This document shows positions 9,863-18,836 of a DNA stretch of 64,000 bases, in pieces. How positions within the stretch are numbered: the stretch's first letter is position 1; each line of letters begins with the position of its first letter. The notes below the pieces were generated by a model, which did not search any database, had not been told where the DNA came from, and worked only from the letters and a program-made list of their open reading frames with translations. A program made the position numbers and the translations under genes. The DNA lies in contig JAAXWG010000001.1 of the NCBI GenBank assembly GCA_013350285.1, positions 124,001 through 188,000 on the forward strand, written 5' to 3'. This stretch comes from Candidatus Altimarinota bacterium (GTDB lineage Bacteria; Patescibacteriota; Gracilibacteria; BD1-5; UBA6164).

Positions 9863-11869
9863 ATGGAAAAAATCATAGAAACTCGTATTTGTATACATTG
9901 TGGAGCAAGTTTTGATATTACTGACAAAGATTTGGAATTTTATGAAAAAGTAAGTCCAGTATTCCCAAACCCCGGGGTTTCTTTTTCAACCCCGAGGTTA
10001 AAACAATCTTTCCCCCCAAGGGAGAAAGGAGTAAAAGAAAATATTTCTCTTAATTGAGGGGGAATAAAAGAGGCAGTATCTCAAAGACCGGTCTCTTTTC
10101 ATGAGACCGGTCTTAATTGAGAGAAAAGTCCGGACTCTTTTTTTGAGTCCGGATTTAAAGATCTCTGAAACGGAAAAGTAAAATACCTTATCCCCTCTCC
10201 TACACTTTGTCCTGATTGCAGACAACAAAGAAGATTATCCTTTCGTAATGAAAGAAAACTTTATAAAAGAAAATGTGATGCAACAGGAGAAGATATTATT
10301 TCTATTTATTCTCCAGATAAACCATATAAAGTTTATAATCAAGATTTTTGGTGGAGTGATAGATGGGATGCTCTGGATTATTGAAAAGATTTTGATTTTG
10401 GTAAAAGTTTTTTTGATCAGTTTGAAGAGTTGATGAAAGAAGTGCCTCTTATAAACTTAAATACTATAAATAATGAAAATAGTCTTTATGTTCATTTAAG
10501 CTGATATAATAAAAATTGTTACTTAGTTTTTGCTTGAGAATATAATGAAGATTGCCTTTATTGTTCAAGAATTATCAATAGTAAGAATTGTATTGATAAT
10601 GTTGAAATATCAAACTCGTCTTTACTCTATCATTGTATAAATGTAGAAAATTGTAATAATTTATTTTTTTCTCAAAATTGTAAAAATTGTTCTTTTTCAG
10701 ATTATTTATATGAATGTGAATCTTGTAGTGATTGCTTATTTTGTAATAATTTAGTTTGAAAAAAATATAATATTTTTAACAAACAATTCTCAAAAGAAGA
10801 ATATAAAAATGAGAAGAAAAAAATACTTTCTCAAAATGATTTGAGAAAAATGATGATAGATTTACTCAAAAAATCAATTCATAAATCATCCACTATTATT
10901 AATTCAGAAAATTGTATTTGAAATAATATATTTTCATCAAAAAATTGTAAAAAATGTTTTGATACTACAAATACTGAAGATGCAAGTTATACTTATGCTT
11001 CCTTCAAAACAAAAAAAATAATGGATGTTACAAATACTACAGAACAATTTTTTTGATATGAATGAATGAGTATTTGATATAATAGTATAAATAGTTTATT
11101 TACAATAGGATGATGGACTTCTAATTTTGTTTATTATTGTTTTGATGTACATAATTCCTCTCATCTTTTTTGATGCATTTGACTCAAAAACAAATCCTAT
11201 TGCATCCTCAATAAACAATATACGAAAAGTGAATATGAAGTTCTTATTCCTAAAATTATAGAACATATGATGAAAACTTGAGAATGGGGAGAATTTTTTC
11301 CTAGTTCTCTCTCTCCTTTTGGTTACAATGAAACCGTTGCTCAAGAATATTATCCTCTTACTCGTAGAGATGTCATTCCTGCGAAGGCAGGAATCTATGA
11401 AAATGAAAACATTTCTTCTGAGACCGGTCTTGAGTGAAAAATAAATTATATTGATAGAGAATGAAATACTTATAAAACTTTGCAAGAAGCTTGAAAAAGA
11501 CCGGTCTTTAAATGGAGTAATTATGAAGCTCCTTTTCCTAAGGTAGAAAAAATTATTCCTGCAAGTAAGCTTCCTGAAAATATTGCAGATATTCCTGATG
11601 ATATTTTGAACTGGGCTATTGAGTGTGAAGTTACGAAAAAACCTTTTAGAATAATAAAAGAAGAACTCGCTTTTTATAGAAAACATAATCTTCCTATACC
11701 AAGAAGGCACCCAGATCAAAGACATCTTAATAGGATGAGTTTAAGAAATCCAAGAAAATTATTTGCTAGAATTTGCGATAATTGTAAAAAAGATATTCAG
11801 ACAACTTATGCTCCTGAAAGACCAGAAATTGTGTATTGTGAAGAGTGTTATAATAAGGAGGTGTATTAG
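9863..11869 (+). CDS. Cys-rich zinc-ribbon family protein, paralogue 3
   Basis: A 668-aa paralogue with every conserved block: CIHC at the N-terminus, CPDCRQQRR, IISIYSPDKPYKVY, the Asn-Cys-rich middle (NCIDNVEI, NCKNCSFSDY, CESCSDCLFC), NWAIECEVTKKPFRII, PIPRRHPDQRH and the terminal CDNCKK...CEECYNKEVY ribbon. Site 1 carries extra palindromes (two AGACCGGTCT copies and a GTCCGGACTC stem). Site 2 is empty. Site 3 carries an IPAKAGI-type palindrome plus AGACCGGTCT. The frame is open throughout with UGA as Gly. Function unknown. Confidence 0.75.
9965..10160 (+). repeat. Composite in-frame palindromic insert, paralogue 3 site 1
   Basis: Four stacked inverted-repeat units: AACCCCGGGGTT / AACCCCGAGGTT; the C/G-tract unit; AGACCGGTCT (10085-10094) with a second copy around 10104-10113; and AAGTCCGGACTC paired with GAGTCCGGA near 10125-10153. 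Together they add about 65 residues to the protein without a stop. Confidence 0.75.
11371..11508 (+). repeat. In-frame palindromes at paralogue 3 site 3 (IPAKAGI type and AGACCGGTCT)
   Basis: ATTCCTGCGAAGGCAGGAAT (11375-11394) is translated as VIPAKAGI. AGACCGGTCT copies follow at about 11421-11430 and 11498-11507. Paralogues 1 and 2 have an unrelated C/G-tract insert at the same place. Confidence 0.7.
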
Positions 11870-11967
11870 AGGAAAAATTAAAAAAGGTAAAAAGAAATTG
11901 TAAAGATTGATTAATATCAATTTAAAAAAATGACAAAAATTTAAAATAAGAAAAAAATACTTTTTCC

Positions 11968-13161
11968 TTATCCTTCCTTCCCATTTCACAAAAAATTCTC
12001 ACTATACATACAACCACAATAATTTTGTCTATAAATGTTATTCTTTTTTGTATATTCTACACTTTTTACAAAACCATTATCTTTACGAAAATCAAAAGCA
12101 AGAAATTGAGATTTTATATTTTCTAGATTATACTTTTCTCCTATTTCAAATATTTTTTTTATATCTTTGTGAGGGGAAATAGTAAGACTTGTTGTCCAAT
12201 AATTTATATTAAGCTCTGAAGCCAAAAATGCTGTCTTTTCAAGACGAAAATCATAACATTTTTGACACCTTTCTCATTTTTCTTTACATTTTTCAAAACC
12301 TTTTATTTTTGAAAAAAAAGTTTTTATATCATATTCTCCCTCTATATAAGGAATTTTTTCTATTTCACACACTTTTTTAAAAGCCTTTAATCTTCTATCA
12401 TATTCAGATTTTGGGTGAATATTTGGATCATACCAAAAACAAATAATATCATATTTTTCTTTTAAAGTTACAATTGGAATTGTTGCATCAGGTCAACAAC
12501 AAACATGAAGAAGAAGCTTTGGTTTATGCTCAAGAATTTTTTTTACTGGAGCATAAGTCAAACGATGAAATGAGCTAATATTTGCTTTTGTCTCCAAAAA
12601 ATCATTATGTTTTTTTGTTCCATATCATTTATGATTTTCAAGAGACATTTTTGGATACAAACAAGCATAAGTATCAATAATTTTATCCCTAAAAACTTTT
12701 GCTATGATAGAGGCTCATGCTATTTCTGCAACTTTTGCATCTCATCAAATAATATACAAAGGTTTCTTTTTAAGTTCATCAAAACTATAATTATCTTTTC
12801 CATCAATCACGACAGAATCTATATCATCCTGATTTATTTTCCTCAAAATCTCAAGAAGTGCCCTCCTCATCGCTTCTTTATTTGCTTGACGAATATTGAT
12901 ACTATCAATAACAAAATTATCCACAACTCCTATTCCAAAAAAAATTGAAGGAATTTCTTCATTCGCAAGTGTAACAATTTGAGAAAATATTTTTTCTCTT
13001 TGTTTACTTGTAAGTTTTTTTGAATCTTGAAGCTTTGAGATAAATTCTTTTGAAGGAATTTTTTCAGGATTTAAACAAAAACAAGCGGCAACAACTGGTC
13101 AAAACCAAGGTCATCTTCCTGCTTCATCTATTCCTATTTTTATTTTTTTTTGCAAACCCAT
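11968..13161 (-). CDS. Fusion of RNase HII and QueH-type epoxyqueuosine reductase
   Basis: A 397-aa single frame with two enzymes. Residues about 1-195 are RNase HII, which removes ribonucleotides and RNA-DNA primers: IGIDEAGRGPWFGPVVAAC carries the first acidic pair, IDGKDN and AEIAGASIIAKV follow, and HKGYGTKKH is its C-terminal signature. Residues about 205-397 are QueH, the last step of queuosine synthesis in tRNA: LLHVCCGPDATIP, GERCQKCYDFRLEKTA and NYCGCMYS supply its Cys ligands. The RNase part runs through RLTYAPVKKIL into the QueH start with no stop or new ATG. It is the third gene of a tmk-yraN operon. Confidence 0.85.
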
Positions 13162-13171
13162 TTTTTATTTT

Positions 13172-13534
13172 TTAAAATCAAATATCTACATTTTTATAAT
13201 GATGAACAATACAATCTTTTTTTGATAAATCTCATAAAAAAGTAATAATATGTACTTCTATATTTTCTCTATCTATCATATTTTTTAGACAATAAAATTC
13301 AAGAGAATAAAAAAGTTTTCTCTTTTTTGCTTTTGTAATACTTTCTTCAGGAATTCAAAAAAAATCATTTTTCCTATATTTTACTTCAAAAAAATATACT
13401 TTTTTTTCCTTTTTCCCTATTATGTCTATTTCGCCAAACCTTCAATATTTAAAATTTGTATCAATAATAGTATATCCTTGTTGTTTTAAATATTCTATGG
13501 CTTTTATTTCAGCCTGATCTCAAAGTTTCTTCAT
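13172..13534 (-). CDS. yraN: YraN / UPF0102 family nuclease-fold protein
   Basis: A 120-aa protein, the usual length. The core motif FGEIDIIGKKEKKVYFFEVKY matches the UPF0102 pattern of a restriction-endonuclease-like fold: Asp in GEID, then E-x-K in FEVKYRK. Members are linked to DNA processing or recombination, but the role is not settled. It sits 3 bp after tmk and 10 bp before the RNase HII-QueH fusion; RNase HII and YraN genes are common neighbours. Confidence 0.8.
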
Positions 13535-13537
13535 ACT

Positions 13538-14188
13538 CTAGAGAATACAAGATAATATTTTTTGAGTAATTTTCTCTTTTGTTAAAATATTTCCTCCCTC
13601 TACACAATCTATAATTTTCCAATCAAACTTTTTAGCTACATAATGAGCCATATTATAAGCATCTCTTAAATGATTTTCATCTTTTTCATGAATATCTTTA
13701 TTTTCTCATCATTTTATATACTCTCTTTGTTCTTTTTTTCCTATTAATTGACTAGAAATCTCTGGAGATACATCCAAAAAAAGAGTTATATCTGGTCTTG
13801 GAATAGAAAATATTGTATATTCTAAATCATCAAGCCATTCAAGATAGGTGTCTACTTCTTCTTTTTTTACTATTTTTCATGATTGATGAATCATACTTGC
13901 AGAAACATAACGATTAGAAATTATGTAATCATATTGATTTAAGTCCTCTTTTAACTCTTTTGAAGCATCAAATCTATCAAGAGCATAAAAAAGAGAGGCT
14001 AATTTTGGTTTTACAAAATTTCCATATTCACCATTGAGATATTTTTCTACAAAAAAAGCAGATTTTTCTCCATATCTTGGAAAATCTATTATTTTTACTT
14101 TTTTCCCCTGCATTTCAAGATATTCAGCAACAAGTTTGACTTGTGTTCATTTTCCTGCTCAATCTATTCAATCAATAACTACAAACAT
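13538..14188 (-). CDS. tmk: Thymidylate kinase
   Basis: A 216-aa cytoplasmic kinase that phosphorylates dTMP to dTDP. The P-loop GIDGAGKGTQV at residues about 7-17 uses UGA for three of its glycines. KVKIIDFPRYGEKSAFF follows as the substrate-binding region, then YALDRFDAS with the DR(F/Y) motif, and the YDYIISNRYVSASMIHQ block typical of thymidylate kinases. The start at ATG 14188 gives the expected short N-terminus. First gene of the tmk-yraN-rnhB/queH operon. Confidence 0.9.
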
Positions 14189-14280
14189 AGGAAATTTTGC
14201 TATTAAAAAATATTTATGTTAAAGTATATAAAAGAAAGAAAAAAAATCTAATAAATTTTATTTTTGTATTTAAAAAAATT

Positions 14281-14665
14281 ATGAGTGAAAAAATAGGAGA
14301 TGGTTTAGAAAACAGTATTAAAGACATAGAAGAAAACTTTAATAAAGTAGAAAAAAAATTATATAAATCAAGAAAAAAATTGAGAAAATACAGCTAAAAA
14401 TCAAGAAAAAATAATAAAAGATATAAAAAATTTAATAAAAATATTATATTTATTAGCTGAAAGGGAAGAAAAAAAATGAAAAAGAGTAATAGCAAAATTA
14501 TACTACAAAGAAATTTTAGCTCTAGAAAAAGAATATCATAAAAGGTTAAATTATTTTATAGTTCAAAATAAAAATTTTGATAGAGAAGTTTTTGAAGAAA
14601 ATAAAGTTAATGATTATGTTGGAAAATCTCAATCAAATTTAGATAAAATTAATAATAGTATCTAA
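14281..14665 (+). pseudogene. Small lysine-rich coiled-coil gene, apparently frameshifted
   Basis: The ATG at 14281 (MSEKIGDGLENSIKDIEENF) opens a frame that closes at 14397. The remainder (QEKIIKDIKNLIKILYLLAE ... SQSNLDKINNSI, stop at 14663-14665) continues in the +1 frame from about 14353. Both pieces are charged and helical and read like one protein of about 125 aa. The switch region has runs of eight (14351-14358) and seven (14373-14379) A residues. A homopolymer indel, sequencing error or real frameshift would each explain it. No family recognised. Confidence 0.4.
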
Positions 14666-14778
14666 ATTTTATTAAAATTACAAAAACTTTCTTTATACCT
14701 TTTCTTTTTTATACTATTTTAGATAATAAAGGTAGCCAACTATAAATAAAAAAATCTAATAAATTTTAATATTAAAAA

Positions 14779-15216
14779 ATGTCTTTAATTTCATTTAATG
14801 AAGAATTTTGAGAATGAATACCTCAAATAATAGAAAACTTAAAAAAAATTGACATAGCATGAATTATAAACGATGCTGAATATATAATACTTCAATTTAT
14901 GTCCATAGAATATATAAGCTATTTTTACAACCTAGTTTATTTCTTATTTGTAGAAAATACAAAAATAGCTATAAGTGAAGAATTAATTGAAACAATAAAA
15001 AAATTATCTTTAGAAGAAAAAATAATCGCTATAGAAGGACTTAAAGCTCAACATGAAAAAATGCAAAAGATAGAAAAAAAATATACTATAGATAGTGATG
15101 TATACTATCTTCTTGCTTTAGAGTATCCTAGCAAAGTAAACTACATATTAAATTTACCTGAACATAAAAGAACTAGAAAAATTGAAGAATTAAGGAAGAA
15201 ATATTACAAAAATTAG
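14779..15216 (+). CDS. Hypothetical protein, charged helical
   Basis: A 145-aa protein read with UGA as Gly in its first third (EEFGEGIPQIIENLKKIDIAG). It is strongly helical: a hydrophobic stretch YISYFYNLVYFLFV near residues 42-55, then a Lys/Glu-rich region (KLSLEEKIIAIEGLKAQHEK) and a basic C-terminus. No catalytic motif or family is recognised. It follows the frameshifted small gene on the same strand and is closed by a hairpin terminator at 15275. Confidence 0.55.
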
Positions 15217-15274
15217 AAGCTTCTTTTTCAAGTAATATACAATAATCTCCTCCTTCTTCCTTTACAAGACAAAA

Positions 15275-15310
15275 AAATTTCTTACAATGTAAGAAATTTT
15301 TATTTTTTAT
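15275..15310 (+). terminator. Hairpin terminator, possibly also in the dnaG leader
   Basis: AAATTTCTTAC (15275-15285), a 3-nt loop and GTAAGAAATTT (15289-15299) form an 11-bp perfect stem followed by TTATTTTTTAT. It ends the preceding gene. It lies only about 15 nt before the first possible dnaG start codon. Confidence 0.75.
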
Positions 15311-15313
15311 CTT

Positions 15314-16999
15314 TTGCCTCGCTTGTCTATTATCCAAGAACTTGAAGATTCTATAGATATTGTGGAACTTGTCTCCAAATATGCTAAACTCAAAAAAACT
15401 TGAGCAAATTACAAGGCTCTTTGTCCTTTTCCATGACACAATGAAAAGACCCCTTCTTTTGTTGTCAGTCCATGAAAACAAATTGCTTATTGTTTTGGTT
15501 GTCATCGTGGAGGATGACCCCTTAAGTTTATTATGGATATAGAAAATTGTGAATTTAAAGAAGCGGTTGATATACTTGCTCAAATAAGTGGAAGAAAAGA
15601 TATAAAGTTTGGTAACTCAAAAAAAGAAATAGAAAATGAAAAAGATATATTTTCACTTCATCAAGATATAGTCAACTATTATAAAAAAGCTCTTTTCGAA
15701 AATAAAGAAATTCTCAAATATTTGGAAGAAAGAGGAATGAAAGAAGAACAGATGAAAATATTTAATATTGGTTTTGCCGATAGTGGGCATAATCTTTATA
15801 GACATCTGGAAGAAAAAAATTATAAAGAAACTCTCATAGAAGAAGCAAAAATATTTTCTGATCTAAAAACAAGAAAAGATAAATTTCTTTGAAGACTTAT
15901 TTTCCCTATACAAAATTTAAGAGGTGATTTTGTCGGTTTTGCTGGAAGGATTATAAAAGTATGAGAACCAAAATATTTGAATTCTCCAGCGACAAAAATA
16001 TATGATAAAAGTGCTATTTTATATGGATTATATCAAGGAAAAAAAGAAATTATTGAAAAAGATTTTGTGATTATTTGTGAGGGATATATGGATGTAATAA
16101 GTCTTCACCAAGCTGGATATAAAAATACTGTCTGTGTCAGTGGAACAGCCCTTACTGAAAAACAAATTGAAATTTTAAAAAGACTGACACACAAATTTTA
16201 TCTTTGCTTTGATAATGATGATGCTTGAGAAAAGGCAACAAGGCTTTCTATTGAGAATCTAAAAAACAAAGGGATTGAAGTAAAAATTATAAAACTAGAA
16301 AACGGGAAAGATCCAGATGAGATAATAAAAAATTGAATAAATTTTCAAGAATTTATAGATAATGCTCTTTCCCCTATTGGTTTTCTTATACAAAATAACA
16401 AAACTAATCTCAAAAGTCTAGAAGAGAAAAAAATCTTTTTAAAAGAAGTTTTAGAAGTATTAAAAAGCTATTCTGATAATGTAGAAAAAGATTTTTATAT
16501 CAAAGAAATTGCAACAAAACTTGATATAAATATTAAAATTGTTTATGATGAATTTAATAAACTGAGATTTAAAAAAGAAGAAGGAAATGATGCAATAAAT
16601 TCACAAAATTATTCATATGAACAAGTAGCCATTGCTTATATTCTTGCTTATCCTCAATATAAAAATATTTGGCAAGAAAAAATATTATTTCTCCATAAAA
16701 TGCCTCCAAGTTTTTCTCAAATACTCACAAATGAAAAAAATACAGAAAGTCTTCCTCTTGAAGAAAAAGAACTTTTGAGAGGATTAAGTTTTGAGATAGA
16801 GGAAAAAAACAAAAATTCAAATGAAGAGATGATTATAAATTCAATAGAAAAAATAATAGAAAAAATAAATATTTCCCTTTTTAAAGAGGAAAGTTCTCGC
16901 CTAAAAAGCTTGATGCAAAAAGATAAAAACGACATAAATACACTTACACAATATAACGAACTTCTCATAAAAGCAAAGAAATATAAAATAAAAACATAA
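15314..16999 (+). CDS. dnaG: DNA primase DnaG
   Basis: A 561-aa primase. The N-terminal zinc-binding domain shows CPFPGHNEKTPSF, then YCFGCHRGGDPLKF; two residues (Pro-Gly) are inserted between the first Cys and His compared with the usual CPFH. The catalytic core has FVGFAGRII, and the TOPRIM domain has VIICEGYMDVISLHQAG (catalytic Glu) and LCFDNDDAGEKA (Asp cluster). The C-terminal helical domain is present but weakly conserved. No ATG is available: the frame opens after a stop at 15290, leaving TTG at 15314 or 15323 as start. Followed by sigma-70, as in many macromolecular-synthesis operons. Confidence 0.92.
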
Positions 17000-17005
17000 T
17001 GAAAC

Positions 17006-17032
17006 TTGAAAAAAAATATATTTTTATATAAT
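17006..17032 (+). promoter_or_regulatory. Putative promoter before the sigma-70 gene
   Basis: TTGAAA (17006-17011) and TATAAT (17027-17032) with a 15-nt spacer in the 90-bp gap between dnaG and rpoD. It may give rpoD independent expression. Confidence 0.35.
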
Positions 17033-17089
17033 TGAGATGTTCATAAAATAAATTTTTATCGTTTTTTAATCATTTCTAAATAAAAAATT

Positions 17090-18463
17090 ATGGGAGAAAA
17101 AAAAGCAAAAAAATGAGCTCAACAAGAAGAGAAAATAAAAAAAATCCAAGAAGTAGATTTAAATGATCTTGATTTTGAGGAAAATAGTTACGAAGAAGAA
17201 GAGGAAAGCGAAGACTTATTTGAAGAAGAAAATGATGATTTATTTGAAGATGATGAAATACTTCTTGTTGATAAAGAAAAAAACAAGAAAGAAAAGGGAT
17301 TAAAAAGAATGCCTATTGATAGGTCAGAAGATAAAAGAAGAATGGGGAAATGACTCAAAAAATTTATAGATAATGAGGTTCCTCAAGCTATGCTTGATGG
17401 TATGAGTGAAGAAATCCAAGAATTAATGAAAAAGGGGAAAGAAGAAGGAAAAATAACTCAAGAAGAGCTTATGACTGCTCTCCCAAATGCAGAAGAAGAT
17501 ATTGATATGCTTGATGAAATTTATACAAGATTTCTCCAACTTAATATAGATATTGTTGATAGTCTTGATAAAGATAAGCTTTTTTGAAAAAAAGATGAAG
17601 AAGAAGAAGATGCAACAAAAGATTTTATTTCTCTCTCAGAAATTAGTGATGATTCTATAAGAATGTACCTCAATGAAATAGGAAGAGTTGCTCTTCTTAC
17701 TTCTGAAGAAGAAATAGATCTTGGTAAAAAAATAAAAAGAGGAGACCAAGAGGCAAGAAAAAAACTTGCAGCGGCAAATCTTAGACTTGTCGTAAGTATT
17801 GCAAAAAAATATATGGGAAGAGGACTTTGACTCCTTGATCTTATACAAGAAGGAAATGTTGGACTTTTTAGAGCAGTTGATAAATTTGATCCAGAAAAAT
17901 GATTTAAGTTTTCTACTTATGCAACTTGGTGGATTAGACAATGAGTTACAAGAGCTATCGCTGATCAGGCTCGTACAATTAGGGTTCCGGTCCATATGAT
18001 AGAAACTATCAATAAATTTACTCATACTTATAGAAGACTCACTCAAGAACTTACAAGAGAACCACTTATGGAAGAACTTGCAACAGAACTTGATATGGAT
18101 ATAAGAAAAGTAAGACAAATAATGAGAATTAGCCAAGATATACTCAGTCTTGATGCTCCTGTAGGAAGCGAAGAAGATACTTCTTTATGAGATTTTATAG
18201 AAGATGATAAGACTCCTGCTCCAGATGAACAAACAAATATGAATCTCCTCAAAGAAAATCTTTATGAAATGCTTGATTTTCTCACTCCAAGAGAAAGAAA
18301 AATAATTATTATGAGATTTTGACTTGATGGATGAGACCTCCATACTCTTGAAGAAGTAGGAAAAGAATTTTGAGTAACAAGAGAAAGAATAAGACAAATA
18401 GAAGCAAAAACTCTTGAAAAACTTAAAGAACATCCAAATGCTGACAAAATAAGATTTTTTTAA
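17090..18463 (+). CDS. rpoD: Primary RNA polymerase sigma-70 factor
   Basis: A 457-aa protein. An acidic N-terminal stretch (residues about 20-70, Glu/Asp runs) precedes a region 1.1-like segment ([20 protein letters not shown]). Region 1.2/2 gives [38 protein letters not shown], then [20 protein letters not shown] and [12 protein letters not shown] for -10 recognition. Region 3 has [15 protein letters not shown]. Region 4.2 ends with the -35 helix [20 protein letters not shown]. Many invariant glycines (GLGLLDL, PEKGFKF, RQGVTR) are UGA, strong proof of code 25. Follows dnaG. Confidence 0.95.
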
Positions 18464-18477
18464 ATTATAAATTTAAA

Positions 18478-18804
18478 ATGTCATCGAGTAAAGATTTTGT
18501 AGAATTTATTGTTGATCAAATAGTCTCTATATGAAAAATACGATATAGAAAAATGTTTGGTGAATATGTCCTTTATTGTAATGAAAAAGTTGTTGCTCTT
18601 ATTTGTGATAATAAACTTTTTGTAAAACCAACTAATAAAGGAGAAATTTTTATAGGAAAACCTCTTTTTTCTCCTGCATATCCATGAGCAAAACCAAGTT
18701 TTCTTATAGAAGAAAATCTTGAAGAAAGTGAATGGTTAAGTGAACTTATACAAATAACTTATAAAGAATTACCTACACCAAAAGTAAAAAAATACAAAAA
18801 ATAA
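18478..18804 (+). CDS. TfoX N-terminal domain family protein
   Basis: A 108-aa protein consisting of the TfoX_N (Sxy) domain alone: RYRKMFGEYVLYCNEKVVAL, ICDNKLFVKPT and PAYPGAKPSF match the family's GxYGlY.dgk and PyegaKP.f blocks. Stand-alone TfoX_N proteins are common; the competence role of full TfoX cannot be assumed. It lies 14 bp after rpoD on the same strand and ends at a strong bidirectional terminator. Confidence 0.8.
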
Positions 18805-18833
18805 ATCAAAGGAAATTCTTTGATTTATTTTTT
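18801..18833. terminator. Bidirectional terminator between convergent genes
   Basis: ATAAATCAAAG (18801-18811), loop GAAATT, and CTTTGATTTAT (18818-18828), then TTTTTA. The other strand also carries a T run. It sits between the TfoX_N gene (plus) and the surface protein (minus). Confidence 0.75.
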
Positions 18834-18836
18834 AGT

